Positions 6,573-6,938 of a stretch of 6,938 bases of DNA are shown piece by piece (positions within the stretch are counted from its first letter, which is position 1; each line of letters opens with the position of its first letter). The stretch comes from Anaerolineales bacterium. Lineage in GTDB: Bacteria > Chloroflexota > Anaerolineae > Anaerolineales > DRMV01. The notes under the pieces are model-generated. The model had not been told where the DNA came from. It saw only the letters and a program-made list of their open reading frames with translations, and ran no database searches. The position numbers and the translations under genes are program-made. The DNA is taken from the NCBI GenBank assembly GCA_015484985.1, contig WFUL01000192.1, forward strand, positions 1 through 6,938, given 5' to 3'.

Positions 6573-6633
6573 TGTAATCGGGCAACCCGCCTATACTCAA
6601 AGGACGAGAAGCTCGCGGCGGCCACCCTACATC

Positions 6634-6668
6634 ACCACCGTTCAAACAATCTTCATCCTACCACGGTT
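6634..6668 (-). repeat. Pair of 9-bp direct repeats upstream of the MFS gene
   Basis: On the minus strand AACCGTGGT (6660-6668) and AACGGTGGT (6634-6642) match at 8 of 9 positions with a 26-base period, about 80-110 bases before the MFS start codon. The first copy also forms part of an imperfect dyad, CCACCGGAAACCGTGG (6661-6676). This could be a regulator-binding region, but two short copies in GC-rich DNA can arise by chance. I could not find a convincing -35/-10 pair in the rest of 6573-6794. Confidence 0.25.
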
Positions 6669-6794
6669 TCCGGTGGAGGCGCGAGAACGGCCTTTTCCTG
6701 GGTACATGCAAAGGTTGCCGAAATCAAGCCGTCCGTTATGGTAGGCAGGTGGTTTTCAAATTCTCATCATCAACGCTTCGGGCCCCGGGTCGTG

Positions 6795-6938
6795 TCAAGA
6801 TTTTTGTGTAAGGGGCGGATAGCGCTGAGCAAACATACGGCGCAAGTCTTCCTGAGCTTCCCGAAAGCCTCGCAGACTGCGCCCACCCCAACGGGCATTC
6901 AGGCGGGCCAGATGCCAGTACGTCATGCGCTCCAGGGC
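6795..6938 (-). CDS. Unrecognised protein, C-terminal 47 residues only
   Basis: This minus-strand frame is open from the right edge of the window to a TGA at 6795-6797, giving 47 residues; the start lies outside. The fragment is rich in Arg, Leu, Glu and aromatic residues (for example ERMTYWHLARLNARW at 3-17 and FREAQEDLRRMFAQRY at 25-40) and looks like two amphipathic helices. Third codon positions are mostly G or C, as in the neighbouring genes, which favours this strand over the antisense frame that is also open. I do not recognise the family. The gene is upstream of, and in the same direction as, the MFS gene but 238 bases away, so co-transcription is uncertain. A TTGACA hexamer on the minus strand (6793-6798) overlaps its stop codon without a convincing -10 partner. 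Confidence 0.55.
   Translation of the reverse strand, partial: ALERMTYWHLARLNARWGGRSLRGFREAQEDLRRMFAQRYPPLTQKS

Noticed and set aside
6592..6597. TATACT as a plus-strand -10 promoter element
   Set aside because: No matching -35 element is found at 16-18 bases, and no plausible plus-strand gene starts downstream.
6557..6625. N-terminal extension of the MFS gene by 23 residues
   Set aside because: No ribosome site precedes the upstream start, whereas AGGAGG stands 10 bases before the ATG at 6556. The extension also reads through that site.
6661..6676. Short dyad CCACGGTTTCCGGTGG as a possible transcription terminator
   Set aside because: The stem is imperfect and no T-run follows on either strand, so it does not qualify as an intrinsic terminator.
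6780..6791. GC palindrome GGGCCC just past the minus-strand partial gene as a terminator
   Set aside because: The stem is very short and no T-run follows on the minus strand.
6666..6938. Open plus-strand frame running to the right edge, with an ATG at 6738
   Set aside because: It has no ribosome site before the ATG, its third-position composition is less biased than that of neighbouring genes, and it is antisense to the more protein-like minus-strand fragment at 6795-6938.

Overview
The window is GC-rich bacterial DNA, densely coding on both strands, with no mobile elements, RNA genes or CRISPR arrays that I can see. The central gene is an intact secA of about 1425 codons, far longer than the usual 800-1000. 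Its long insertions (for example after the PTNLEY and SVELSE motifs) match my memory of SecA from the Chloroflexota, especially the Anaerolineae and related thermophilic lineages. That taxonomic placement is an inference and was not checked by a search.

Layout. Positions 37-4933 hold a tight plus-strand cluster: a YggT-family two-helix membrane protein, a DUF167/YggU-family small protein, and secA. The gaps are 15 and 7 bases, and the Shine-Dalgarno sites overlap or directly follow the preceding stop codons, so this looks like one translationally coupled operon. A small four-helix membrane protein (4972-5409) follows secA after 38 bases and is probably co-transcribed. Its 3' end overlaps, tail to tail, the end of a minus-strand 12-helix MFS exporter (5252-6556) by 158 bases. 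Upstream of the MFS gene lies an intergenic stretch with a pair of 9-bp direct repeats. The MFS start codon itself sits in the loop of a predicted 8-bp hairpin. At the right edge, 6795-6938 encodes the C-terminal 47 residues of a minus-strand protein I do not recognise.

How the genes fit together. SecA is the ATPase motor that pushes unfolded preproteins through SecYEG. YggT and DUF167 proteins are small, widely conserved and poorly characterised, and their adjacency here makes an envelope or secretion role plausible but unproven. The MFS gene looks like an independent unit, probably exporting a drug or metabolite.

The most interesting material is the SecA itself. All core motor motifs are intact, but several insertions are added: about 31 aa after Walker A, about 30 aa before the YGT motif, about 38 aa and about 96 aa in or near NBD2, about 31 aa before motif VI, and about 300 aa in the C-terminal helical region. 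The usual cysteine-rich zinc-binding tail is missing. In its place is an acidic linker ending in 16 consecutive Lys/Arg residues.
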